The notes under the pieces were generated by a model, which was given only the letters and a program-made list of their open reading frames with translations, made no database searches and was not told where the DNA came from. The translations under genes and the position numbers were made by a program. Shown here piece by piece: positions 26,801-36,061 of a DNA stretch of 64,000 bases. Origin of the DNA: Streptomyces sp. AC558_RSS880 (lineage in GTDB: Bacteria > Actinomycetota > Actinomycetes > Streptomycetales > Streptomycetaceae); NCBI RefSeq assembly GCF_019049255.1, contig NZ_JAGMUJ010000059.1, positions 83,446 through 147,445 on the forward strand, in the 5' to 3' direction. Positions within the stretch are counted from its first letter, which is position 1. Every line of letters begins with the position of its first letter.

Positions 26801-27620
26801 CCACGTCACGGGCGATGCCCACCGCCTCGCGCAGGTCCTCGGTGTCGAACGACTCCAGGTAGCGGTCCCGGAGCCGACGGCCCAGGCCGTCCAGGGCGAG
26901 GAGCCGTGCGGGGGAAGCGGCCGGGGTCCCCTTGACCGCGCGGTGGATGAACCGGACCGGGTCCCCGTCCGCCAGGTCCCCGAACGGCCAGGTCGTCCCG
27001 GCGAGGGCCACGGCGCGGGCCACTTCTTCGAGCCGGTCGGCGAACCAGTAGTCGTATTCCCAGGTCGCGAGGACGGCGAGGCTGCCGCTTCCGACGGCCT
27101 GCGCGAGGAGGTGCTCACGGGAGAGGGCCGACGCGGCCAGCACCACGGCCATCTGGTGGAGTCGAAGGAGGTCTTCGGAGGCGTCCGGCGGCGGGGTGTG
27201 CTGCCGGCCCTCCGCCGCGATCACGGCGGCGGCGCACGCGGCCGACCACTCGGAAGGACCGTCCGTGCCCGTCGGGTCGGGGCGTTCGGCCGGGTCGGTG
27301 GCCGCGTAGGGTGCCGCCAACTCCGGTGGGACCGACGCCGGATCGGCGACCCACACCGGGAAGAGCAGCGTCCCGGCCATCGCCCCGTACACACCTCCGT
27401 GCTCCGCGGGGCCGGCCGCCGCACGCAGGAAGCAGAGCCAGCCGGCCGCGTGCCGGGCCTCCATGTCCGTCCTCGGATCGGCGGTCCTCAGCAGGCCTCG
27501 GAGTTCGGCGTCCGCTTCGGGGCACGCCACCACCTCCGCGCCCGTTCCCCCGTCCGCCTTTACGGCCCGGTCGAGGCGCGCGTGGAGCGCTCTCAGATAT
27601 CCATCCCGGTCGTACGCCAT
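23850..27620 (-). CDS. TPR-CHAT protein (caspase-like protease with helical repeats)
   Basis: A 1256-aa protein. The ATG at 27620 follows GGGGGAG by 7 bases; an upstream in-frame start would add seven codons. About 900 residues are degenerate TPR-type helical repeats with phrases such as HPKRASRLSALGAALYDLAL. The C-terminal 330 residues form a CHAT domain: His1119 in AHFACHALGD and Cys1163 in LAYLSACATLH are the expected protease dyad, followed by AFQMAGFPHVVGSLWHVDD. CHAT proteases act as effectors in bacterial conflict systems, including CRISPR-linked caspases that cut target proteins. It is divergent (80 bp) from a small Cys/His protein and a membrane protein, which may be its partners. 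Substrate and trigger are not evident. Confidence 0.88.
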   Translation of the reverse strand: MAYDRDGYLRALHARLDRAVKADGGTGAEVVACPEADAELRGLLRTADPRTDMEARHAAGWLCFLRAAAGPAEHGGVYGAMAGTLLFPVWVADPASVPPELAAPYAATDPAERPDPTGTDGPSEWSAACAAAVIAAEGRQHTPPPDASEDLLRLHQMAVVLAASALSREHLLAQAVGSGSLAVLATWEYDYWFADRLEEVARAVALAGTTWPFGDLADGDPVRFIHRAVKGTPAASPARLLALDGLGRRLRDRYLESFDTEDLREAVGIARDVVAQLPPGHPHLVHGLGALGRALLMLREAEGATAEQCDEVVDLCRRGFPVHPLGPAAAGHDLGMALALRSQHTGRVEDLDEAAQVLDEALRMARRPGEKAALHDALGSVLRFRSVRTGAQDDLEAALDLTGRTTASAGTTGAPQPAFLAPALALYTRYTRDPARNGADLDEALRRIRENVASLPPAHPDRPATLNYLGLVLVACHERSGGVEELNAAVEAHREAVALTPEGHGVLGLRLLNLSAALSLRHRLTEDGEDLREARECRRRAFTLPGLGQAHHAALLSSMGSSLFTGHERAADPVAQLTEAVELFRQALALTPDGDPQVHRRRFRLAIALLTLHERTPWTGAAREARELVDTVIAALPANSPDLPGALVVAAAARKASPRTLLTSAARREVVALNRRAVEATPPGHPKRASRLSALGAALYDLALDRRRRRADLAEAADVLREAALQQQCAPSERLHAAQAWGEVRAELGDWDRALDGYVVAVDLLHSVAPRQLVRDDQEFLLSRTVGLGAAAAACAVRCGRPGLAVGLLEHARGVILSHAFDTDSDLTRLRETAPDLAARFEELRDALDTATAGEELPEEGSPGRESRADQRQRLAAEWRDLTGRIRAEHPELGLLRPVRDWDERELRATAAAGPVVLVNVSPYGSDALVVTEHAIEAVPLPGLDPETTAKRRRTFEDALVRIETPGTSRKQSQRAQQDIRETLAWLWRTVTGPVLDRLPGATRVWWSPGGLLGTLPLHAAAPADGTPGALDKVVSSYTPTLRALHHARRRVARPTGTGTLVVSVAEATGQAPLPGARREAEHLARLLPGAALLADTSATHSAVVSALHRHAYAHFACHALGDLERPSGSRLVLHDHTERPLTVRDLARLRLPSVRLAYLSACATLHTSPELADEAVHIVSAFQMAGFPHVVGSLWHVDDVIGAEVALSVYEELNTGDGTLDVARTAEALHRAVRTLRGTYPQTPSLWACQVHAGP

Positions 27621-27700
27621 CCCGTCACTCCCCCACCGCAAACGTTCATCGGCACCTCGAAGAGGCTCTCAACTCCTCTTTATTGCGGCACACTTGAACC

Positions 27701-28093
27701 ATGACCGCATCTCCTTACCTACCCCGACCCGACAGGGCGGCAGCGGCGCTGTGCGCCTTGCTCGGCTCGCCCGAGGATCTGCGGCAGCCCGGGGTCAGGG
27801 AGGCGGCCGAGCGTGCGCGCGACCTGCTGCGGTCGGGTGCGGACGCCGACGAACTCGCGGCCTGCTACCGCGCCCTGGACACGGCGCTGCGCCGGAACGG
27901 GGACGCGCGCGGGCTGGCCGGCGTATCCCGGGGCGCCACGGCTCCCGGCATCGCGCCTCACATCAAGGTCGCCGTCTGCCCCGAGTCGCCCGTCTGCGCC
28001 CGCATGGAACGGGCCCGCGACCTGCTCCCCGCCCCGTTCTGCGCCGTGCACGGCACCCGCATGCGCAAGAGCCGACTGGGCTCGGCACCATGA
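27701..28093 (+). CDS. Small Cys/His-containing protein next to the CHAT gene
   Basis: A 130-aa protein from the ATG at 27701. The first 85 residues are helical (REAAERARDLL, CYRALDTALRR). The end has a cysteine/histidine cluster, CPESPVC, then FCAVHGTRM, that could hold a metal ion. The two related phrases around AERARDLL and MERARDLL suggest an internal echo. It starts 80 bp from the divergent TPR-CHAT gene and is followed after 10 bp by the membrane protein gene, so it probably forms an operon with the latter. Not a family I recognise. Confidence 0.65.
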   Translation: MTASPYLPRPDRAAAALCALLGSPEDLRQPGVREAAERARDLLRSGADADELAACYRALDTALRRNGDARGLAGVSRGATAPGIAPHIKVAVCPESPVCARMERARDLLPAPFCAVHGTRMRKSRLGSAP

Positions 28094-28103
28094 CCCCGCG
28101 CCC

Positions 28104-29030
28104 GTGAACCCCCTCCTCGCCACCCTGGGCGGCAAACTCACCGAACGCTGGCTGAACTCGCTGGTCCTCCCCGGTGCTCTGTTCCTCGCCACGACCGCCG
28201 TCGGCGCCGTCCTGGGACACCGCCACTGGCACGACGTCGACCGGCTGCGCACCACCCTGGACGACCTCGCCGCCCGCCCGGCCCTGGACCGCACCGGCAC
28301 CGCCGCGCTCCTGGTCGCCCTCGTCCTGCTCACCGCGACCGCGGCCTCACTCGGCGCGCAGTTCCTCGGCAGCGGGATCGAGCGGTGGCGGCTGCGCTTC
28401 GGCCGTGACCCGTACTCGCGTGCCAGGACGGCGCGCCGGGCCCGCCGGTGGCGGCAGCGGGACGCGGAGCTCACCCTGGCCATCGAACACGCCCACCCCG
28501 CGGGTACCGGACCCGATGGTGCGGGGACGAGCGCGAACGGGGCCCTGACACGGGTCCTGGCCCTGACCGAGGCCCGCGACCGCATCGCACTGCGCGAACC
28601 GTCCCGCCCCACCTGGTACGGCGACCGCATGCAGGCGGCGGCCGATCGCGTCGAGGCCGCCTACGGGGTGGACCTCGCCGTCCTGTGGCCCCGGTTGTGG
28701 CTGATCCTCCCCGAACCCGCCGTAGGCCGGATTCAGTCGGCGCACGACTCCTTCGGCGCCGCCGCCCGCCTCGCCGCCTGGGCCGTCGGCTATGCCCTGC
28801 TCGCCTGCTGGTGGTGGCCCGCCGCGGCGGCCGCCGTCGGCTGCGCGGTCGTCGCCCGGTCGCGTGCCCGCAGCGCCCTGGACGCCCTCGCGGGACTCAT
28901 CGAGGCCGCCGTGGACGTGCACGGCCGCGAGCTGGCCGCCCGGATCGGACTGTTGTCCCCCGAGGCACCGGGACGGCTGACCCAGGACACGGGAGACGAC
29001 ATGTCGGCGTTGTTCAGGAAGGCCGAGTGA
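28104..29030 (+). CDS. Membrane protein next to the CHAT gene
   Basis: A 308-aa protein from a GTG 10 bp after the previous stop. Likely membrane segments: LVLPGALFLATTAVGAVLG (about 20-40), LLVALVLLTATAASLGAQFL (about 70-90), and a pair around residues 212-250 (AAWAVGYALLACWWWPAAAA). Between them lies a long charged cytoplasmic region. Its place behind the small Cys/His protein, divergent from the TPR-CHAT protease, suggests a membrane partner or target of that protease. This is inference from position; no family was recognised. Confidence 0.7.
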   Translation: MNPLLATLGGKLTERWLNSLVLPGALFLATTAVGAVLGHRHWHDVDRLRTTLDDLAARPALDRTGTAALLVALVLLTATAASLGAQFLGSGIERWRLRFGRDPYSRARTARRARRWRQRDAELTLAIEHAHPAGTGPDGAGTSANGALTRVLALTEARDRIALREPSRPTWYGDRMQAAADRVEAAYGVDLAVLWPRLWLILPEPAVGRIQSAHDSFGAAARLAAWAVGYALLACWWWPAAAAAVGCAVVARSRARSALDALAGLIEAAVDVHGRELAARIGLLSPEAPGRLTQDTGDDMSALFRKAE

Positions 29031-29188
29031 CGGCCGGAGCCGTACGGCCGGTCCGGGAATCCGACCAGGCGGGTACCGATGTCCGAGGTGGGCGCTATTT
29101 TTGATGCTGATCGTCACGGTACCGGCGCCTGGTTGTCACGGGGGTGCGCACCGGCGGTCGCGGTAACCGTCCTGCCCGAAAGGTCCTC

Positions 29189-32100
29189 GTGAAGCCCACC
29201 CTGGCCGCCGCGCAGCTCCGCGGCAGTCTGACGCAGTACCTCACGACGACGTACGCGCTGGCCGACGAGGACACGCGGCGCGCGTTGGAGCGGTTCCTCG
29301 GGGATCCGGAGACGGGCATCTTCCGGGGGCCGTTCCTGCGGATCAGGACGCCGTTCCATCCGGCCGAGGACGGGTGGCGGGCGGCGCTGGAGTGGCAGCC
29401 GTCGTTCACGCCGTGGCGGCACCAGGCGAAGGCGTGGGAGCGGCTGAGCACCTACAAGGGGGCGGCCGAGCCGACCCTCGTGACGACCGGTACCGGGTCC
29501 GGCAAGACCGAGTCGTTCCTGATCCCCGTGCTCGACCACTGCCGACGGCAGAAGGCGCTGGGCCGGCGCGGCGTGAAGGCCGTACTGCTGTACCCGATGA
29601 ACGCGCTCGCCACCGACCAGGCCGGCCGCATCGGCGAGTACCTGGCGCAGCCGGAGCTGGCCCAGGTGACGGCCGGCCTCTACATCGGCGACAAACCGGA
29701 CACGGACTTCCGGCGGGTGATGACGCGGCGCGAGGAGATGCGCCAGGCGCCGCCGGACGTGCTGATCACCAACTACAAGATGCTGGACCTGCTGCTGCAG
29801 CGGGCCGAGGACCGGCCGCTGTGGGAGGACGCGGACCCCGCGTACGTGGTGCTGGACGAGTTCCACACCTACGACGGCGCGCAGGGCACGGACGTGGCGA
29901 TGCTGCTGCGGCGGCTGGCGTCCGCCGTGGGCGCCTCGAAGCCGGAGCGACCGCTCGGGTCGATCTGCCCGGTGGCGACCTCGGCGACCCTCGGCGAGGG
30001 CGGGGGCGACGGCAGTGGCATCCTCGCCGTCGCCGAGCAGGTGTTCGGCGTGCCGTTCGGGCCGGACGCGGTGATCGGTGAGGAGCGGCTGAGCGCCGAC
30101 GACTTCGTCGGCGACATCGACTACGAGCTGCCCGAGCCGCCCGATCCCAAGGAGGTCATCGACGTCTCGGGCGGGCCGGGCGTGGAGTCCGACCCGGACC
30201 GGCTCGACCTGGACGGGCTCGCCGAGCGGCTGCTGGGGCGGCGCGGCCTGGACGCCTTCCGGATCGGGCGGCTGCTGAAGAAGCACGACTTCACCCACGG
30301 GGTGCTCGCGCTGCTGAACGGCGACCCGCTCGACGAGTGGGGGCTGCGCGACCGCATGGCCCGCTTCGGGTACGCGTGGGCGCGCACCGCTCGGGAGAAC
30401 CCCCGCCTCGCGCTGGAGGCGCTGTCGCGGTTCGTGGCGCTGCTGTCGTCCGCGCGGGACCCGGAGTCCGACGAGCGCCGGCCGCGTCCGCTGCTGCACA
30501 TCGAGGCGCACCTGTGGGTGCGGCCGGTGGGGCGGGTGCTGAGCGGGGTGGGCGCCCGGCCGGAGTTCCGCTGGTACGAGGACGAGCGGACCGTCGCCCG
30601 GCGCTCCGCGCTCACCGCGGCGTCCGCGTCCGAGGAGTCGTCCGACGGCGACGAGTGGCCGACGGCGGACTCGCGGCGGCCCGAGGCGCTGCCCGGCTCG
30701 GACACCGTGCAGCGGCCGGCCCAGGCGCACCTGCCCGCGGTCTACTGCCGGGTGTGCGGGCGTTCGGGCTGGGCGGCGCTGTCCCCGGAGGCCGATCCGC
30801 AGAAGCTGGAGACCGGCCCGCTGAAGATCTGGCAGGCCGCCGTCGGACGCGACAAGCGGCGGCTGCGGTACTTCATCTCGGCGACGCCGGCCGAGGCGCG
30901 GGACGCCCTCGCGGCGCTCACCGGCACCGCGCCGAAGCAGGCCGGCGGCGTCGACCCGCAGTCCGTGGTGGTGCTGGACGGGGCGCAGGGCACCTACCGG
31001 ATGCCCGTCGCCGAGGACGCGGAAGGGCTGCAGGACGCCTGGTTCGCGCGGGCCGTCCTGGACAAGAAGACCGCCGACCAGGCCGCCAAGGACGACACCT
31101 GCCCGGCCTGCGACACGGACAACGGCATCCGGTTCCTCGGCACCGCGCTCGCCGCGCTGGCCTCCGCCACGGTCACCCAGCTGTTCACCGGCGGCCACGA
31201 GATCGCGCTGGCGCCGGAGGAACGCAAGACGCTGCTGTTCAACGACTCCACGCAGGACGCGGCGCACCGCGCCGGATACGTCGCCAACGCCTCGTACAAG
31301 TTCTCGCTGCGCTCGCTCCTGGCGCACCGGCTGGACGACTCCGGTACGCCGCTGCCGCTGAACGACCTGATCGGCGACGTGCTGGACGCCGTGGACGACC
31401 CGCAGACGCTGGCCGCGGTCGTCCCGCCGGACCTGCACGACGAACCGGGCGTGGACCGGCTGCTTTCGGGACGCGGCACCGGGGACGCGCGGACCTGGAA
31501 ACTCATCGGGGAGCGGCTCGCGTTCGCGACCGTCATGGAGTTCGGGCTGCGCTCACGCCTCGGACGCACCCTGGAGCTGACCCGGACCACGGCCGCCGAG
31601 GTGGTGATCGCCGAACCGGACCGGATCGTCGCCCTCGCCCGCGACCTGCACCTCACCCTGCCGGGCCAGCTCGGCCTGGACGGCGGCCTGCCCACACCGG
31701 ACCGCTATCTGGCGTACGTGCGGGGGCTGCTGGAGCGGATGCGGCTGCGCGGCGGCGTCCGGCACCGGTGGCTGGACACCTGGATCAAGGAAGCCGGCGT
31801 CAACCAGTACCTCATCTCCGGGCAGCGGCCGGAGGGGATGCCGGCCTTCCCCGAGGGGTACGTGGCACCGCCGAGGTTCCTGCTCGCCGGGCCCAAGGAG
31901 AAGACCAAGTTCGACACGATCACCGGGCGCGGCAACTGGTACCAGGACTGGACGCGGCGCTGCCTCGGCCTGGACGCGGCGCAGGCGACCGAGTACCTGC
32001 GCCGGCTGCTGCCCGTCCTCGCGGACGAGGGCGTGCTGTCGGCGCGCACCGCCAAGGACCGTACCACCCGCGTGTACGGGCTCCAGCCGGGCCACATCCA

Positions 32101-35100
32101 CGTGCGGCTGCTGGCGGACGACCTGGTGAACAAGGCGTTCGTGGCCTGCGAGGAGTGCGGCTGGCAGCAGGTGGTGCCGCCCGAGCGGCGCACCCGCTGG
32201 TACGGGCACCCCTGCCCGCGCTGGCGCTGCACCGGCGTCCTCACCCCTCCCCAGCACGGCACGTCGTCGACGGGGGCGGGCAGCGGCGGCTTCGGCGGGA
32301 AACTGGAGCGCGACTACCGGGCCGACTACTACCGCCGCCTGTACCTGACCGGCGGCACCTACCGGGTCGTCACGGCCGAGCACACCGGCATGCTGACCCG
32401 GCCCGAACGGGAGGGCGTGGAGCGGACGTTCCGGCAGGGCACCCACTACACCGACCCCAACGTGCTGTCCTGCACGCCCACCCTGGAACTGGGCATCGAC
32501 ATCGGCGACCTGTCGGCCGTGCTGCTCGGCTCGCTGCCGGGCGGCCCGGCGAACTACGTGCAGCGTGCCGGGCGCGCCGGGCGCCGGACCGGCAACGCCC
32601 TGGTGGTCGCCTTCGGCGGGCGGCGGGCCCGCGACCGGTACTACCTGGACGACCCGACCGAGATGATCGCCGGTGACATCGTGCCGCCGGGCTGCTACCT
32701 GTCGGCCGTGGAGATCCTGCGCCGCCAGTACACGGCACACCTGCTGGACCGGGCGGCGCGCGGCGAACTGACCACGGCGGACGGCGAGTTGCTCATGCCC
32801 GTGCCGCGCCTGTCGTCGGCGCTGTTCGGCACGTCCGGCTGGTGCCAGGACCTGTCGGACGCGGCGCTCACCCACGGGGCGCGGCTGGTCGAGGAGTTCC
32901 TGGCGCTGTTCCCGCAGGCGCCGGGCGGCCCCGACGACGACCGGGGGGTGTCCCCGCACGCCGCCGACGAACTGCGCGCGTACGCCACCGGCGGCATCGC
33001 GCGCACGCTGGCCGAGGCCGAGGAGGAGTGGACGGCGCGCCGCGAGGAACTGCGCCGCCGCATCGCCGCCATCGACACCGCGGTGGACGGGCTGCTCGCC
33101 GAGGACCGTGAACAGGGCGCCGAGCGACGCGAGTTGCTCGCGGAGCGGCGTGCCACGGGCGAACTGCTGCGCCAGCTGAGCCAGACCAGTGCCCACGGCG
33201 CCCTCGTCGAACTCGGCCTGCTGCCCAACTACAGCCTCACCGACACCACGACGTCCCTGGAGGCCACCCTCTACTGGAAGGAGGCCGCCGGCGGCGACGA
33301 GGGCACGGAGGCGTCGGAGGGCGACGACGAGCGCCGCGAGTGGGTGTACCGCAGCGAGACGCGCGACTACGAGCGGTCCCGCAAACTCGCCCTGACCGAA
33401 CTCGCGCCCGGCAACAGCTTCTACGTCAACGGCTACCGGCACGTCGTACGCGCCCTCGACATCGGCAGCCCCGAGCGGCGCGCCTGGTCGGTGTGGCGTC
33501 TCTGCCCGGCCTGCGGGTACGCGCGCACGCACGGCGACCCGAAGAACGACACCTCGCCGTGCCCGCGGTGCGGCTCCCGGGAGATCGCCGACGCGGGCTG
33601 TGTGCACCACGTGCTGGAGCCCCGGCGCGTGACGTCCCGGGACAAGCGGGACGACGCCCGGGTGCGGGACGACCGCGACGAGCGCGACCGCAGGCGGTAC
33701 GCGGTCCTCACCACCGTCGACGTCGACCCGGCGCACCTGGCCGCCGGATCGTGGCGGCACGACACCGCGGTCTTCGGCGCCGACTTCACCCGCAGGGCCG
33801 TCGTGCGCACCCTGAACCTGGGCATCGACCGGCAGGACGGCAGCAGCACGGTTCCGCTGGCCGGGGACGACGTGCGCCTGAACCCGTTCTACGTGTGCAC
33901 GAGTTGCGGCGGCGCGACGGCCGACGGACGACCGGTCGTCGACCAGTCGCAGCACGCACTCACCGCGTCCCTCGCCCACTCCACCCGTGCCAGCGCCCAC
34001 CACCAGCTGTGGTGCCCGCGCCGACGGCTGCGCGGCAGCGGGGAGGAGCAGGGCGCCGGGGTGGACGTGCCGCTGCTGCTGGCGCACGAGCTGACCACGG
34101 AGGCCGTCCGCATCCTGCTGCCCGCGTCCGTCGCTCGGGCCAAGGAGCGGCTCGCCTCGTTCACCGCCGCGCTGTTCGCAGGCATAGCGGCCCGCTACGG
34201 CGGCGACCCCGACCACATCGACATCACCGCCGCGTCCATGCCGGACGGCGAGGACCGCGACTGGCCGCGCCGGTTCCTCGTGGTCTACGACCGGCTGCCC
34301 GGCGGCACCGGATACCTGCACCGCCTGGCGACCTCCGACGGCTTCCGCGAGGTGCTGCTGAAGGCCCGCGAGGTGATCGAGAACTGCGACTGCCTGAGGA
34401 AGGGCCTCGACGGCTGCCACCGCTGCCTGCTGCGCCGGGTCCCGCCGGCCGACTACGACAAGGTCAGCCGCAACGAGGTCCGGCAGATGCTGGACGAGCT
34501 GCTCGGCGCGGACGGCGAGCGCTGGTCCACCTCCCCCGTCACCACCACCCAGCACATCCCGATGCACCAGCAGGCCGAGAGCGACCTCGAGGTGCTGTTC
34601 ATCGACACGCTGCGGGAGTGGGCCGCACTGCCCGAGAGCCGCGCCAGCGGCGACGCCTACATCACCCCGGCCGGCACCCACGCGCTGGACCTGCGGCTGA
34701 CCGCGACCGACGGCACCACGCTGAGCTGGCGGGTGTCCCAGCAGCGGGTCCTCGACGGCACCCGCCCCGACGTCCTCTTCGAACGGGTCGACGCGCCCGG
34801 CCCGCGCGTGGCGCTCTACCTGGACGGCTACGAGTTCCACGCCGGCCGGGAGCACAACCGGGTGGGCGACGACGCCGACAAGCGCACCCGGCTGCGCGCG
34901 GAAGGGCTCCGGGTCTTCCAGCTCACCTACGGCGACGTGAGCGACTGGCGGCGCCGCGTCCGGGACACCGGCTACTCGGGCGCGGGACCGGCCGACCCGG
35001 TGTGGGAGCCGTACGGGGACAAGGCCCGGGAGAAGGCCCGCGCGTACTACGCCACCGTCCGGGGCGGGCTGCCCGGGGAGCTGGCGGAGACGGTGTGGAC

Positions 35101-36061
35101 CAATCCGGCCGTACAGCTCGTGGAGTACCTGCGCCGGCCGGACGCGGAGCGCTGGCAGTGGCGGGCGGAGGCAGCACTGGCCGGCTTCATGGGCGCCGGG
35201 GCCCGCCCGGTCGTCCTCACGCCGGACGCGCTGGGCGGGCAGATCACGGCGGCGCTGCACGGGACGGCTCCCGCCGGGCCACCCGGGCCGGTGCAGCTGT
35301 TCTCGGTGACCGACCGTTCGGAACTGCCGCTGGTCTTCGCCGCCGACGGCCGGGTGAGGCCCCCCGTGTGGACGGGCATCGTCCTCCTCGACGACGCGCC
35401 CGGCGTCCACGCCCGGGAGGAGGCGCACAAGCGGCGCTGGCGGGCCTGGCTGTACTGGTCCAACCTGCTGCAGTTCCTGGACACCGGGGGCGGCGACGCC
35501 GTCCAGCTGACGACCGGCCGTCTCGACGGGTTCCCGGTGGAGACGCTGGCGGTCACGGGCGGAAGCGGTGTCCTGGAGAGCGTCCGCCTCACGCTCACCG
35601 ACGGCACACCGGCACCGGCCGGGACCGCGGCGTCCGCACCCCAGGCTCCCCCGGCCGTCGAGGTGACCACCCCGCGTGCCACCCCTCCCGTCCGGGACAC
35701 GGCCTGGGACAAGGTCATCGAATACCTCGACCCGGACGAGCGCGGCCTGCTCGCGCTCGCCGAGTCCCTCGCCGCGCGGGGCGTCCCGGTGCCCGAAGGC
35801 GGCTACGAGCTCGACGGGCACACCGGCTGGCAGGCCGAACTGGCCTGGCCGGACGCACGCGTCGGAGTCGTCCGTACCCCGAGCCCACCGGAGGGCGAGG
35901 ACTTCGATCCGGAGGCCGCCGACCGGGACCGCGACTTCGCCGCGGCCGGCTGGGAGGTGCGGACCGCCGCCGACTGGACGGCCGACGCCCTCGCCGAGCG
36001 GATCGGCCATCACCCGTCAGATGACACCACCACGGACAACGGGGGGAACGAACAGCCGTGA
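29189..36061 (+). CDS. Giant DEAD/DEAH helicase-DUF1998-nuclease fusion (DISARM DrmA/DrmB-related)
   Basis: A 2290-aa protein from a GTG behind AAAGG. Order of parts: helicase motor with GTGSGKTES (about 101-109), DEFH (223-226) and SATLGEG; an intervening region of some 800 residues; helicase C-lobe with LELGIDIGDL (about 1098) and QRAGRAGRR; DUF1998-type zinc region with CPACG (1440), CPRCG (1458), CTSCGG (1570) and CDCLRKGLDGCHRCLLR (1733-1749); and a C-terminal nuclease-like domain with ESDLEVLFIDTL (1797), RPDVLFER (1859), LYLDGYEFH (1876) and DADKRTRLRAEGLRVFQLT (1895), a pattern like Vsr/DUF559 of the PD-(D/E)XK class. In DISARM, DrmA (helicase) and DrmB (DUF1998) are separate genes; here one chain carries both plus a nuclease. 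It overlaps the next gene by 4 bp. Restriction or DNA translocation function is inferred. Confidence 0.85.
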   Translation: MKPTLAAAQLRGSLTQYLTTTYALADEDTRRALERFLGDPETGIFRGPFLRIRTPFHPAEDGWRAALEWQPSFTPWRHQAKAWERLSTYKGAAEPTLVTTGTGSGKTESFLIPVLDHCRRQKALGRRGVKAVLLYPMNALATDQAGRIGEYLAQPELAQVTAGLYIGDKPDTDFRRVMTRREEMRQAPPDVLITNYKMLDLLLQRAEDRPLWEDADPAYVVLDEFHTYDGAQGTDVAMLLRRLASAVGASKPERPLGSICPVATSATLGEGGGDGSGILAVAEQVFGVPFGPDAVIGEERLSADDFVGDIDYELPEPPDPKEVIDVSGGPGVESDPDRLDLDGLAERLLGRRGLDAFRIGRLLKKHDFTHGVLALLNGDPLDEWGLRDRMARFGYAWARTARENPRLALEALSRFVALLSSARDPESDERRPRPLLHIEAHLWVRPVGRVLSGVGARPEFRWYEDERTVARRSALTAASASEESSDGDEWPTADSRRPEALPGSDTVQRPAQAHLPAVYCRVCGRSGWAALSPEADPQKLETGPLKIWQAAVGRDKRRLRYFISATPAEARDALAALTGTAPKQAGGVDPQSVVVLDGAQGTYRMPVAEDAEGLQDAWFARAVLDKKTADQAAKDDTCPACDTDNGIRFLGTALAALASATVTQLFTGGHEIALAPEERKTLLFNDSTQDAAHRAGYVANASYKFSLRSLLAHRLDDSGTPLPLNDLIGDVLDAVDDPQTLAAVVPPDLHDEPGVDRLLSGRGTGDARTWKLIGERLAFATVMEFGLRSRLGRTLELTRTTAAEVVIAEPDRIVALARDLHLTLPGQLGLDGGLPTPDRYLAYVRGLLERMRLRGGVRHRWLDTWIKEAGVNQYLISGQRPEGMPAFPEGYVAPPRFLLAGPKEKTKFDTITGRGNWYQDWTRRCLGLDAAQATEYLRRLLPVLADEGVLSARTAKDRTTRVYGLQPGHIHVRLLADDLVNKAFVACEECGWQQVVPPERRTRWYGHPCPRWRCTGVLTPPQHGTSSTGAGSGGFGGKLERDYRADYYRRLYLTGGTYRVVTAEHTGMLTRPEREGVERTFRQGTHYTDPNVLSCTPTLELGIDIGDLSAVLLGSLPGGPANYVQRAGRAGRRTGNALVVAFGGRRARDRYYLDDPTEMIAGDIVPPGCYLSAVEILRRQYTAHLLDRAARGELTTADGELLMPVPRLSSALFGTSGWCQDLSDAALTHGARLVEEFLALFPQAPGGPDDDRGVSPHAADELRAYATGGIARTLAEAEEEWTARREELRRRIAAIDTAVDGLLAEDREQGAERRELLAERRATGELLRQLSQTSAHGALVELGLLPNYSLTDTTTSLEATLYWKEAAGGDEGTEASEGDDERREWVYRSETRDYERSRKLALTELAPGNSFYVNGYRHVVRALDIGSPERRAWSVWRLCPACGYARTHGDPKNDTSPCPRCGSREIADAGCVHHVLEPRRVTSRDKRDDARVRDDRDERDRRRYAVLTTVDVDPAHLAAGSWRHDTAVFGADFTRRAVVRTLNLGIDRQDGSSTVPLAGDDVRLNPFYVCTSCGGATADGRPVVDQSQHALTASLAHSTRASAHHQLWCPRRRLRGSGEEQGAGVDVPLLLAHELTTEAVRILLPASVARAKERLASFTAALFAGIAARYGGDPDHIDITAASMPDGEDRDWPRRFLVVYDRLPGGTGYLHRLATSDGFREVLLKAREVIENCDCLRKGLDGCHRCLLRRVPPADYDKVSRNEVRQMLDELLGADGERWSTSPVTTTQHIPMHQQAESDLEVLFIDTLREWAALPESRASGDAYITPAGTHALDLRLTATDGTTLSWRVSQQRVLDGTRPDVLFERVDAPGPRVALYLDGYEFHAGREHNRVGDDADKRTRLRAEGLRVFQLTYGDVSDWRRRVRDTGYSGAGPADPVWEPYGDKAREKARAYYATVRGGLPGELAETVWTNPAVQLVEYLRRPDAERWQWRAEAALAGFMGAGARPVVLTPDALGGQITAALHGTAPAGPPGPVQLFSVTDRSELPLVFAADGRVRPPVWTGIVLLDDAPGVHAREEAHKRRWRAWLYWSNLLQFLDTGGGDAVQLTTGRLDGFPVETLAVTGGSGVLESVRLTLTDGTPAPAGTAASAPQAPPAVEVTTPRATPPVRDTAWDKVIEYLDPDERGLLALAESLAARGVPVPEGGYELDGHTGWQAELAWPDARVGVVRTPSPPEGEDFDPEAADRDRDFAAAGWEVRTAADWTADALAERIGHHPSDDTTTDNGGNEQP

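Noticed and set aside
31553..36013. A minus-strand open frame of 1486 codons opposite the giant helicase
   Set aside because: Antisense shadow caused by GC-biased third positions. No ribosome binding site and no family resemblance.
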